Shown here one piece after another: positions 5,367-11,719 of a DNA stretch of 12,295 nucleotides (its first letter is position 1; each line of letters opens with the position of its first letter). The notes under the pieces are model-generated. The model was given only the letters and a program-made list of their open reading frames with translations. It did not search any database and was not told the DNA's origin. This stretch comes from an uncultured Bacilli bacterium. GTDB lineage: Bacteria; Bacillota_I; Bacilli_A; RF39; UBA660. The position numbers and the translations under genes are program-made. Where the stretch lies: the NCBI GenBank assembly GCA_947629075.1, contig CANRCI010000037.1, forward strand, positions 1 through 12,295, written 5' to 3'.

Positions 5367-6473
5367 ATGAGAAAAAAATTATTGTTTTTACTAATTTGTT
5401 GTCTACTTTTAGTAGGGTGTGGTAAAAGTGATGAGAAGTCAGTTCTCAAAGAGTTGAAAAAGAAGGTTAATAATCTAGAAGCATATGAACTAGAAGGAGA
5501 TTTAAACATTGTAAGTAATGATGAGAGTTATGATTACGATGTAAGTGTAAGTTATAAAAAAGATGATAAATATAATGTCAGTTTGATAAACAAGTCTAAT
5601 AATCATGAACAACTAATTTTAAAAAATTCTAGTGGGGTTTATGTTGTTACACCATCTTTAAATAAAAGTTTTAAATTCCAGAGCGATTGGCCTAATAACA
5701 ATTCACAAATATATCTTCTAAAGAATTTGGTATCGGATATCGAGAACGATGAAAAGCGCAGTTTTAGTAAAACTAGTGATGGTTATGAATTTGTAGTAGA
5801 GGCTAATTATCCTAATAATCAGAATTTAGTAAAACAAAAAATTAAGTTAGATGATGATTTGAATTTCACGAGTGTTGACGTAATGAATGATGATGGTGTC
5901 AGTCAGATGATTATGAAGTTTAAGAAGATTGATACTGATGTATCACTTGATGATAAAATATTTGAAATAGATAATATTATTGATAATAGTACTAATGAAG
6001 AAAGTGAAACTAATAGTAAAGAAAATAATACTGATACTAATACTAATAATAGTGACAATACCAATACTGATAGTACTGAAAAAAGTGAAGGAAATAGTAA
6101 TACTTCAACAAGTGATGAGAATGTTGTAAGTAGTATTGACGACATAATTTATCCTCTTTATATTCCAACTGGTACTGTTCTTACTGATGAAGAAAAAGTT
6201 GCCAAGACTGATGGTGAAAGAGTAATTCTTACTTTCGATGGTGAAAAACCATTCCTATTAGTTGAAGAAACTGTAAGTGTGGAAGATGAATTTTCGATAA
6301 TTCCTACTTATGGGGAACCATTCTTATTAACTGATACCTTTGCAGCTTTAGCTGACAATTCTATTTCTTGGACTAGTGGTGGAATTGATTACTACTTAGT
6401 ATCAGATGTAATGAGTCAACCAGAACTAATCGAAATAGCTCAATCAGTTAGTAATGTACCTATAGTAAAATAA
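5367..6473 (+). CDS. Lipoprotein with LolA-like domain and C-terminal DUF4367-like domain
   Basis: A 368-residue exported lipoprotein. The signal peptide has a basic head (MRKK), a hydrophobic core and the lipobox LVGC, with the lipid-bearing cysteine at 18, so the protein is tethered to the outer face of the membrane. Residues about 25-202 show alternating beta strands resembling the LolA/RseB-like fold of Gram-positive lipoproteins (the YdcC/GerS type). Residues 207-252 are a Thr/Asn/Ser/Glu linker. Residues 258-365 (IYPLYIPTGTVL, then ISWTSGGIDYYLVS and ELIEIAQSV) resemble DUF4367. The start has the ribosome binding site AGAGGTGA (5356-5363). The gene sits between two terminators, so it is monocistronic. 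A role in binding lipids or sensing envelope state is inferred from the fold only. Confidence 0.8.
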   Translation: MRKKLLFLLICCLLLVGCGKSDEKSVLKELKKKVNNLEAYELEGDLNIVSNDESYDYDVSVSYKKDDKYNVSLINKSNNHEQLILKNSSGVYVVTPSLNKSFKFQSDWPNNNSQIYLLKNLVSDIENDEKRSFSKTSDGYEFVVEANYPNNQNLVKQKIKLDDDLNFTSVDVMNDDGVSQMIMKFKKIDTDVSLDDKIFEIDNIIDNSTNEESETNSKENNTDTNTNNSDNTNTDSTEKSEGNSNTSTSDENVVSSIDDIIYPLYIPTGTVLTDEEKVAKTDGERVILTFDGEKPFLLVEETVSVEDEFSIIPTYGEPFLLTDTFAALADNSISWTSGGIDYYLVSDVMSQPELIEIAQSVSNVPIVK

Positions 6474-6493
6474 ACATTTATGTTTATTTTTTT
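6471..6493 (+). terminator. Rho-independent terminator after the lipoprotein gene
   Basis: TAAACAT (6471-6477) and ATGTTTA (6480-6486) are perfect complements, followed by seven Ts (6487-6493). The left arm includes the lipoprotein stop codon. Confidence 0.7.
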
Positions 6494-6502
6494 AATTTAT
6501 GA

Positions 6503-6511
6503 TGTTATAAT
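6503..6511 (+). promoter_or_regulatory. Extended -10 promoter for the thioredoxin-like membrane protein
   Basis: TGTTATAAT is a perfect TATAAT (6506-6511) with an upstream TG in the extended -10 position. The -35 region (TTTATT, 6483-6488) lies in the preceding terminator and is weak. The start codon is about 20 bases downstream. Confidence 0.55.
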
Positions 6512-6531
6512 TCATTTAGGGTGGTGGAAAT

Positions 6532-7305
6532 ATGGCTAATACAAAGAAAAATACTAAAAAGAAGTCAACTAAAAAAACAAATAACAGTTCTAGCAACACA
6601 AAAAAGACAACTAATACTAAGAAAGTCCCTAATAGTAGTGTAAAAAAGACTAATAATAGTGCTAAAGAAGAGAAAGAAAAAGTAATTGAAGATGAGGTAA
6701 AAGTAAAGAAAGTAGATAAAAAAGCGAATAAAGTTGAAATAAAGAAGAATAATAATTTTATCGATGGTAAGAGAGGATCAGGATTTTGGTCTAATGAAGA
6801 AGCCGTTAAGATGCTTAAAATCTTTATCGTCGTAGCAGTCGTTTTTGCAGCTGTTTTCTTACTTACTGCTTACATCAGAGGGGATTTTAAAAAGAAGGAA
6901 GATCCTGTCGTTCCTGCAACTATTCAAGATGTTAAGATTTTGTCTAGTAGAATTTATGATAAGAAAGATGACGATTACTATGTATTCATCTATGACTTTG
7001 AAAGTGATGATGCAACATTATTTGGTGATATGATGAGTAATTTTACCTCACTTGGTAGTGAAGTTATGTATTCAGTTGACCTTTCTAATAAATTGAATCA
7101 AGATATAGTGGCGAAAGATGAAAAGAGTAAAGTAGACGGCAATAAGTTGTCAGACTTAAAGGTAAAAGATCCGGTTATTATTCATCTTAAGAAAAATAAA
7201 TATGTAGAATCTTTTGAAGGAAAAGAAAAAATAAAAAAATTCTTCTCTGACAAAATAAAAGAAAATAATGAGAAAAACGAAGAAAGTGAAGATGTTGAAG
7301 AATAA
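6532..7305 (+). CDS. Membrane-anchored thioredoxin-like protein lacking CxxC
   Basis: A 257-residue protein with a Lys/Asn/Thr/Ser-rich, probably disordered cytoplasmic head (1-90), one transmembrane helix at about 94-115 and a C-terminal domain on the outside. Residues 147-240 follow a thioredoxin pattern: a strand DDDYYVFIYDF, a helix, EVMYSVDLSNKLNQ, then VKDPVIIHLKKNKYVESFEG with P214 where the cis-proline normally lies, and a closing helix. The position of the redox CxxC holds ESDDA (157-161), and the domain has no cysteine, so thiol chemistry is excluded. A structural, binding or chaperone role is more likely. Residues 241-257 form a charged tail. The ribosome binding site is GGTGG in a G-rich stretch (6519-6527). 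The fold call comes from sequence pattern only. Confidence 0.7.
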   Translation: MANTKKNTKKKSTKKTNNSSSNTKKTTNTKKVPNSSVKKTNNSAKEEKEKVIEDEVKVKKVDKKANKVEIKKNNNFIDGKRGSGFWSNEEAVKMLKIFIVVAVVFAAVFLLTAYIRGDFKKKEDPVVPATIQDVKILSSRIYDKKDDDYYVFIYDFESDDATLFGDMMSNFTSLGSEVMYSVDLSNKLNQDIVAKDEKSKVDGNKLSDLKVKDPVIIHLKKNKYVESFEGKEKIKKFFSDKIKENNEKNEESEDVEE

Positions 7306-7317
7306 TCTTCCTTTTTT
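7297..7317 (+). terminator. Terminator-like hairpin touching the tRNA 5' end
   Basis: GAAGA (7297-7301) pairs with TCTTC (7306-7310) around ATAA, followed by CTTTTTT up to 7317; the tRNA begins at 7318. The stem overlaps the end of the upstream gene. With only five pairs it may be leaky, which would let the tRNA be cotranscribed with the upstream gene. Confidence 0.45.
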
Positions 7318-7394
7318 GCCTCAATAGCTCAGTTGGTTAGAGCACCTGACTGTTAATCAGGGGGTCCTAGGTTCAAGTCCTAGTTGGGGCGCCA
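7318..7394 (+). tRNA. tRNA-Asn (anticodon GTT)
   Basis: A complete 77-base cloverleaf. The acceptor arm GCCTCAA pairs with TTGGGGC (7384-7390) with one wobble, discriminator G7391, and CCA encoded at 7392-7394. The D-arm carries AGCTCAGTTGGTTAGAGC. The anticodon stem CCTGA/TCAGG encloses CTGTTAA, giving anticodon GTT at 7352-7354, which reads Asn codons AAC and AAU. The T-arm CCTAG-GTTCAAG-CTAG region is intact. A terminator follows at 7406. Confidence 0.97.
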
Positions 7395-7404
7395 TTTGAT
7401 AAAT

Positions 7405-7427
7405 GCTGAGAATATCTCAGTTTTTTT
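7405..7427 (+). terminator. Rho-independent terminator after tRNA-Asn
   Basis: CTGAG (7406-7410) and CTCAG (7416-7420) pair around AATAT and are followed by seven Ts (7421-7427). The stem starts 11 bases after the tRNA CCA end. Confidence 0.75.
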
Positions 7428-7445
7428 ATGGTCAAAATACAAATG

Positions 7446-7475
7446 TTGAAACTTATTAAATTTTAATTCTAAAAT
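7446..7475 (+). promoter_or_regulatory. Promoter candidate for the S41 protease gene
   Basis: TTGAAA (7446-7451) and TAAAAT (7470-7475) are separated by 18 bases. A second candidate is the extended -10 TGTGATAAT at 7485-7493, without a clear -35. Both lie downstream of the tRNA terminator and favour translation from the GTG at 7524 over the one at 7500. Confidence 0.45.
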
Positions 7476-7523
7476 CTAACTATTTGTGATAATATTATAG
7501 TGTATACGATTGGAGTTGATGGT

Positions 7524-8810
7524 GTGAAAGAAGTAAAAGAAACTAAAAAAGATCGTAATGATTTAAAGGAAGAAAAAGTTAAAAATAATGTTAAGAAGCG
7601 TAAAAAAATAAATAAAGATAATTTATCTTTTAATTTAATTGAAGTTATTGTCATTATGATAATTACCTCGATTTTTGGAATATTGGTAGGTAGTTGTGTT
7701 ACTTATTTTAGAGAGAATAATATTACGATAAATAATGATTCTAATAGTAGTACTGATTTAAAAGAATTTATAAAAGTATACAATGATATTTTGAGCGATT
7801 CAGCTAATGAAGTTGAATCTGATGAATTGTTGGAGTCGGCGATTAAAGGTATGGTTAATTATTTGGGTGATCCTTATTCAATCTATTTGAGTAGTGAAGA
7901 GGCTCAAGATTTTAATGATACTTTAAATGGTGAATTCGTTGGTATAGGTGTTACGGTTTCAGTTACTGAAGATGGTAAGATTAGTGTTATTGACGTTTTA
8001 GAGGACAGTAGTGCTAAAAAGGCCGGTATTGAAGTTGGGGACGAAATACTTGGTGTTGACGATTATGTAGCTAATGCTGATATAAATGAATTATCTAGTA
8101 AAATTAGGGGAAAAGAGGGAACAAAAGTAACTCTAAAGATTAAACGTAATGATAAAGAGATGGATTTAGAAGTACAGCGTAGTAAGGTTACGATTGATTC
8201 AGTGTTCTCTCATACAATCGATAGAAATGGTAAGAAGATAGGTTATGTTTCAATTACGGTTTTTGCTAAAAATACACAGGAACAATTTGAGAAACATCTA
8301 GATAATTTGGTTAAAAATGGAATTAATGATATAGTCATCGATGTTAGAGATAATACTGGTGGTCATTTAGAGGTTGGTTATGATATTGCTTCCCTATTCT
8401 TAGATAAGGGTACGGTAGTTTATCAGCTTAAAGATAAAGACAAAGTTACTAAGGTAAAAAGTAAAGTCGATAAGAAGTACGATTTAAATGTTGTGTTGCT
8501 TACTAATGAAGGTACGGCTTCTGCTTCTGAGATTTTGGTATCAGCTTTGAAAGAAAATTTAAATATTAAAACAGTAGGAATGAAGACTTATGGTAAAGGT
8601 ACTGTTCAACGTGCTTATACTTTGAAGAGTGGGGCAACACTAAAATATACGATTGAAAACTTTTTGACATCTAAGGGTAATGTGGTAAATGAAGTGGGAA
8701 TCAAACCGGATTACGAAGTTAATTTAAATAAAATTTTCCTTACTTCTGGTAAAGAAGAAGATGACAATCAACTACAAAAAGCTATTGATGTTCTTCTAGG
8801 AAATGAATAA
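7524..8810 (+). CDS. ctpA: Membrane-anchored S41 C-terminal processing protease (CtpA/Tsp type)
   Basis: Cleaves extracytoplasmic proteins near their C-termini with a Ser-Lys dyad. From GTG 7524 the 428-residue protein has a basic cytoplasmic head (1-37), one membrane anchor (38-62), a helical S41 N-terminal part containing YLGDPYSIYL (113-122), a PDZ domain (about 136-224; GEFVGIGV) and the catalytic domain (about 237-397). The catalytic serine is S333 in NEGTASASEI, and the lysine is K358 in TYGKGTVQ, 25 residues later as in B. subtilis CtpB. DVRDNTGG (273-280) is the usual oxyanion-region motif. I chose 7524 because GGAG at 7512-7515 precedes it by eight bases; GTG 7500 is in frame but has no binding site. 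The gene has its own promoter and terminator. It may be called ctpA or ctpB in different genomes. Confidence 0.9.
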   Translation: MKEVKETKKDRNDLKEEKVKNNVKKRKKINKDNLSFNLIEVIVIMIITSIFGILVGSCVTYFRENNITINNDSNSSTDLKEFIKVYNDILSDSANEVESDELLESAIKGMVNYLGDPYSIYLSSEEAQDFNDTLNGEFVGIGVTVSVTEDGKISVIDVLEDSSAKKAGIEVGDEILGVDDYVANADINELSSKIRGKEGTKVTLKIKRNDKEMDLEVQRSKVTIDSVFSHTIDRNGKKIGYVSITVFAKNTQEQFEKHLDNLVKNGINDIVIDVRDNTGGHLEVGYDIASLFLDKGTVVYQLKDKDKVTKVKSKVDKKYDLNVVLLTNEGTASASEILVSALKENLNIKTVGMKTYGKGTVQRAYTLKSGATLKYTIENFLTSKGNVVNEVGIKPDYEVNLNKIFLTSGKEEDDNQLQKAIDVLLGNE

Positions 8811-8814
8811 TTAT

Positions 8815-8837
8815 GGGAATAGGTAACTATTCCTTTT
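8815..8837 (+). terminator. Rho-independent terminator after the S41 protease gene
   Basis: GGAATAG (8816-8822) and CTATTCC (8827-8833) are perfect complements around the tetraloop GTAA, followed by TTTT (8834-8837) and another T-run at 8841-8844. Confidence 0.75.
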
Positions 8838-8864
8838 GCATTTTATAAGATTTTGTGCTAAAGT
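8836..8864 (+). promoter_or_regulatory. Promoter candidate for the two-helix membrane protein gene
   Basis: TTGCAT (8836-8841) and TAAAGT (8859-8864) are 17 bases apart, with the extended TG motif at 8856-8857. The start codon of the next gene is 25 bases downstream of the -10 box. Confidence 0.45.
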
Positions 8865-8888
8865 AATAATTCGTTTGGGGGAATTGTT

Positions 8889-9467
8889 ATGGCAAAGAAC
8901 AATACAGCATTAGATAATTTAATCGATGATATCAATGATAAAATAATACCGGATAATATTCATACAGTTAATGTTTTATTTGGTAATTATGCGTTTAAAA
9001 ACTATGGATATCCTAAAGCGAAACTAAAAAATTTTTATAGTAATGCGAGAAAAGGAATCGAATGGGAAAACCGAAAAGCAGACGAGATAAGTGATAAAAT
9101 TTATTATACGACACTTGTTTTTGCTGGTATTAACATATTGAGTGTGCTTGAAATAGCGCTTTCAACATTAATAAAAATAGGGTCTAACCAATTCTCTTTA
9201 GGAAAATATTTAGTTTTTGGTCTTGTCGGTCTAGGTGGTGCAGTATTGAGTGGAATCGGTATAGCTGCTCTTTCTAAGATTGAAAAGATAAAAATAGCTC
9301 GTCTTTCAAAGAGAAATCCGTATATTGGTAGGGATATTAAAATGCAAAATATGTTTAGTGATTATCGCGAAGCATTATCTAGTATTTTAAAAGATGGAGA
9401 AGAAATTGTCTTTACTGATAGTATAAAAGAAAAGGTTAAAACTAAAAATATCTACAAAAAAAATTAA
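8889..9467 (+). CDS. Hypothetical membrane protein with two central helices
   Basis: A 192-residue protein beginning eight bases after a GGGGG ribosome binding site (8877-8881 region). Residues 1-70 are soluble and charged, with the motif FGNYAFKNYGYPKAKLKNFY at 31-50. Hydrophobic helices lie at about 73-95 and 107-128. The loop between them is short and the ends are lysine-rich, so both termini are predicted to be in the cytoplasm. Residues 129-192 are soluble, with a probable helix RDIKMQNMFSDYREALSSIL (148-167) and a basic end. No enzymatic motif or cysteine is present. The gene is monocistronic, framed by terminators at 8815 and 9465. I do not recognise the family; a small membrane scaffold would fit the architecture, but there is no direct evidence for it. 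Confidence 0.7.
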   Translation: MAKNNTALDNLIDDINDKIIPDNIHTVNVLFGNYAFKNYGYPKAKLKNFYSNARKGIEWENRKADEISDKIYYTTLVFAGINILSVLEIALSTLIKIGSNQFSLGKYLVFGLVGLGGAVLSGIGIAALSKIEKIKIARLSKRNPYIGRDIKMQNMFSDYREALSSILKDGEEIVFTDSIKEKVKTKNIYKKN

Positions 9468-9490
9468 ACTAATATCTTATTAGTTTTTTT
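9465..9490 (+). terminator. Rho-independent terminator before the S10 operon
   Basis: AAACTAATA (9466-9474) and TATTAGTTT (9478-9486) form a perfect 9-bp stem with a TCT loop, followed by further Ts to 9490. The left arm overlaps the stop codon of the upstream gene. Confidence 0.8.
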
Positions 9491-9525
9491 GTTGTAAAAA
9501 AAGTTAATTTTTTTGGATAAAAGCC

Positions 9526-9554
9526 TTGATTTTAAAGGATTTATCGGTTATAAT
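9526..9554 (+). promoter_or_regulatory. Strong sigma-A promoter of the S10 ribosomal operon
   Basis: TTGATT (9526-9531), 17 bases, then a perfect TATAAT (9549-9554). The region just upstream (9496-9514) is an A7/T7 tract that could act as an UP element. The predicted start near 9561 leaves a leader of about 118 bases before rpsJ. Confidence 0.85.
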
Positions 9555-9559
9555 CTATT

Positions 9560-9671
9560 CTGTGTGTGGCTGCTTAGATGTGTGAGGTTGCTGATACACC
9601 AGGTTAAGTTGGTGTTAAATATCAGGTTATTTACACGGAGCAAGTCTATACTAGATATAGGCGAAGGGAGG
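9560..9671 (+). promoter_or_regulatory. Structured 5' leader of the S10 operon
   Basis: The leader can fold into several stems. CTGTGT (9560-9565) can close against ACACGG (9633-9638). Inside, CTGATA (9591-9596) pairs with TATCAG (9620-9625), and CACCA (9597-9601) with TGGTG (9610-9614), around an 8-base loop with a one-sided internal bulge. GTCTATA (9644-9650) pairs with TATAGGC (9656-9662) just before the ribosome binding site. Ribosomal-protein leaders of this kind are known in Bacillota and usually serve autogenous control. Which protein binds here cannot be read from sequence, and I have not matched it to a covariance model. Confidence 0.55.
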
Positions 9672-9678
9672 ACTTAAT

Positions 9679-9984
9679 ATGTCAAATATAGTTCGTGTTA
9701 AATTGAAAGCATACGATCATAGAGTGCTTGATAATGCTGCAGGTAAGATAGTTGATGCTGTTAAGAGAGCAGGAGGAGAAGTTAGTGGGCCAGTACCATT
9801 ACCAACTGCTGTTCAAAAATATACTATCTTAAGAGCTGTACATAAGTACAAAGATAGTCGTGAACAATTTGAAATGCGTACACATAAGAGACTTATCGAT
9901 ATCAAAAATCCTAGTAAGGATATAGTTGAGGTTTTATCTCACTTAGATTTACCAAGTGGTGTTGATATCCAAATCAAATTATAA
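9679..9984 (+). CDS. rpsJ: 30S ribosomal protein S10
   Basis: A 101-residue S10, also known as the transcription factor NusE. It sits in the head of the small subunit and joins the NusB antitermination complex. The sequence closely follows the Bacillus form: GPVPLPT at 37-43, then YTILRAVHKYKDSREQFEMRTHKRLIDI and the end LDLPSGVDIQIKL. It has normal length and no insertions. The start is set by GGGAGG (9666-9671). It opens the S10 operon, preceded by a strong promoter and a folded leader, and is followed after 20 bases by rplC. Confidence 0.98.
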   Translation: MSNIVRVKLKAYDHRVLDNAAGKIVDAVKRAGGEVSGPVPLPTAVQKYTILRAVHKYKDSREQFEMRTHKRLIDIKNPSKDIVEVLSHLDLPSGVDIQIKL

Positions 9985-10004
9985 AAATTTAGGAGGAAAT
10001 TAAA

Positions 10005-10745
10005 ATGAAAGGAATCTTAGGAAAAAAAGTTGGAATGACCCAAGTTTTTACTAAAAGTGGTAAGTTAGTTCCTGTAACTGTTATTGAGATTGAACCTAAT
10101 GTTGTAACTCAAATCAAAACAGTAGAAAAAGATGGATACGATGCTATTCAACTTGGTGCTGTTACAGTTAAAGAAAAAAATTCTAACAAAGCTAAAATGG
10201 GTCATACAAATAAAGCAAATACTGCTCCTAAGCGCTTCTTAAGAGAGATTAGGGGAGTAAATGTCAACGAATATACTTTAGGTCAAACAATCGATGCTAG
10301 TATATTCAAGGAAGGTGAAATTGTCGACGTTATTGGAACTAGTAAAGGTAAAGGTTTCCAAGGTGTAATTAAACGTCATAATCAATCTCGTGGTCCAATG
10401 GGTCATGGTTCACAATACCACAGAGGTGTTGGTTCTATGGGTACATTAAGACCAATGCACGTACTTAAAGGTAAGAAATTACCAGGTCATATGGGTAATC
10501 AAACCACAACTGTTCAAAACTTACTAGTTGTATCAGTTGATTTAGAAAATAATGTTATCTTAATAAAAGGTAATGTTCCAGGTCCAAAGAAATCTTTAGT
10601 TATGATTAAGACTTCAGTTAAGAAAGGTGAAAAACAAGAACCAGTTGAAGAGTTAATCTCTTACGAAGAAGTTGTTGAAGAAACACCAGTTGAGGTAGAA
10701 AATACTGAAACAGAAGCTGAAGAAGTAAAAAGTACTGAAGAATAA
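10005..10745 (+). CDS. rplC: 50S ribosomal protein L3 with acidic C-terminal extension
   Basis: L3 binds near the 3' domain of 23S rRNA and helps start large-subunit assembly. The core is standard: MKGILGKKVGMTQVF at the start, GTSKGKGFQGVIKRH (111-125), GPMGHGSQYHRGVGSMGTLRP in the central loop and KGNVPGPKKSLVMIKTSV at the end (188-205). Usual bacterial L3 stops at about 205-210 residues. Here a tail of some 39 residues (208-246) follows, rich in Glu, Val and Thr and strongly acidic, unlike the basic core. The reading frame is clean to TAA, so this is not a frameshift artefact visible in the window. The ribosome binding site is AGGAGG (9991-9996), eight bases before ATG. Confidence 0.97.
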   Translation: MKGILGKKVGMTQVFTKSGKLVPVTVIEIEPNVVTQIKTVEKDGYDAIQLGAVTVKEKNSNKAKMGHTNKANTAPKRFLREIRGVNVNEYTLGQTIDASIFKEGEIVDVIGTSKGKGFQGVIKRHNQSRGPMGHGSQYHRGVGSMGTLRPMHVLKGKKLPGHMGNQTTTVQNLLVVSVDLENNVILIKGNVPGPKKSLVMIKTSVKKGEKQEPVEELISYEEVVEETPVEVENTETEAEEVKSTEE

Positions 10746-10786
10746 TCATCACAAAGAAGTATTTGAATAATAAATAATTGTGATGA
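10746..10786 (+). promoter_or_regulatory. 9-bp hairpin abutting the rplD ribosome binding site
   Basis: TCATCACAA (10746-10754), the first bases after the rplC stop codon, is a perfect complement of TTGTGATGA (10778-10786), with a 23-base AT-rich loop. The rplD ribosome binding site AAGGAGG begins at 10787, directly after the stem. No T-run follows, so it is not a terminator. An RNA element controlling rplD translation or message processing is an inference. Confidence 0.5.
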
Positions 10787-10801
10787 AAGGAGGAATTAAG
10801 G

Positions 10802-11422
10802 ATGGAAAAACTAACACTTTTAAACCAAAAAGGTGAAAAGATAAAGGACATTAAATTAAATAAAGAAATATTTGGTGTTGAACCAAATAAAAATGTTTTA
10901 TATGATGCGATCATTCTTAAAAGAGCATCATTAAGACAAGGAACACATAAGACAAAAACTCGTGCAGAAGTTAGCGGTGGTGGAAGAAAGCCATGGCGTC
11001 AAAAAGGTACAGGACACGCCCGTCAAGGTTCTATTAGAGCTGTTCAATGGGTTGGTGGAGGAATCTACGGAGGACCTGTTCCAAGAGATTACAGTAAAAA
11101 GATGAATCGTAAAGAGCGTCGCCTTGCTCTAAAGAGTGCATTAGCTATTAAGGCAGCTGATATGATCGCTGTTGATAAGATAACTCTTGCTACTCCAAAA
11201 ACTAAAGATATGGTGAGCGTTCTTAATGCATTAAATATAAAAGATGAAAAGACTTTAATTGTAGTTAAAGAATTAGATGAAAATTTGATCTTAGCTTCTA
11301 GAAATTTAAATAACGTTAATTTAATCGAAGCTAGTGAAATAAATGTTTTAGATTTGATAGCTTGTGAAAAAGTTTTAATCGATGAAGAAGCATTAAAAGC
11401 TATTGAGGAGGTGCTAGCATAA
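10802..11422 (+). CDS. rplD: 50S ribosomal protein L4
   Basis: L4 is an early-assembly protein whose long loop lines the peptide exit tunnel; in E. coli it also represses its own operon. The 206-residue length is normal. The tunnel loop is clear at about 47-93: GTHKTKTRAEVSGGGRKPW, then QKGTGHARQGSIRA and GGGIYGGPVPRDY. It is followed by the helix NRKERRLALKSALAIKA. The start ATG has AAGGAGG at 10787-10793. The gene is set apart from rplC by a 56-base gap holding a perfect inverted repeat, whereas the rplD-rplW gap is a single base. Confidence 0.98.
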   Translation: MEKLTLLNQKGEKIKDIKLNKEIFGVEPNKNVLYDAIILKRASLRQGTHKTKTRAEVSGGGRKPWRQKGTGHARQGSIRAVQWVGGGIYGGPVPRDYSKKMNRKERRLALKSALAIKAADMIAVDKITLATPKTKDMVSVLNALNIKDEKTLIVVKELDENLILASRNLNNVNLIEASEINVLDLIACEKVLIDEEALKAIEEVLA

Positions 11423-11423
11423 T

Positions 11424-11705
11424 ATGGATACTAAGTATTTAGAAATCGTAAAGGCACCAGTTATTACTGAAAAGAGTGCAGCTTTGGCTGATGAAGGAAA
11501 ATATGTTTTCTATGTATCAGAAAAAGCTAATAAAACAGAAATCAAACAAGCAATTGAAAAATTGTTCAATGTTAAAGTAGAAGAAATTTCTACAATCAAT
11601 GTAAAACCAAAAACTAGAAGAGTAGGACGTTACAGTGGATTAATTAATCGTCGTAAAAAAGCGATTGTTAAATTAGCTGATGGCGACACTATAAATCTTA
11701 ATTAA
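11424..11705 (+). CDS. rplW: 50S ribosomal protein L23
   Basis: L23 sits at the tunnel exit and forms the docking site for trigger factor and the signal recognition particle. The 93-residue protein has the normal length and motifs: IVKAPVITEKSAAL at 8-21, KYVFYVSEKANKTEIKQAIE at 27-46, FNVKVEEISTINVKPKTRRVGR, and the C-terminal KKAIVKLADGD. The ribosome binding site GAGGAGGTG lies inside the end of rplD and the ATG follows the rplD stop after one base, so the two are translationally coupled. Confidence 0.98.
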   Translation: MDTKYLEIVKAPVITEKSAALADEGKYVFYVSEKANKTEIKQAIEKLFNVKVEEISTINVKPKTRRVGRYSGLINRRKKAIVKLADGDTINLN

Positions 11706-11719
11706 AAGGAGGGTTAGTT

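Noticed and set aside
5990..6110. Simple-sequence repeat of ACTAATA-like units
   Set aside because: These are Thr/Asn codons of the flexible linker; the units are imperfect and show no tandem array structure.
5903..6145. Leftward Leu/Ser-rich open frame in the lipoprotein linker
   Set aside because: It is the antisense of the Asn/Thr/Asp-rich linker, which automatically gives a hydrophobic-looking peptide.
9496..9514. A7/T7 inverted repeat as an extra terminator
   Set aside because: An all-AT stem is too weak, and the strong terminator at 9465-9490 already ends the upstream gene. An UP element for the S10 promoter is more likely.
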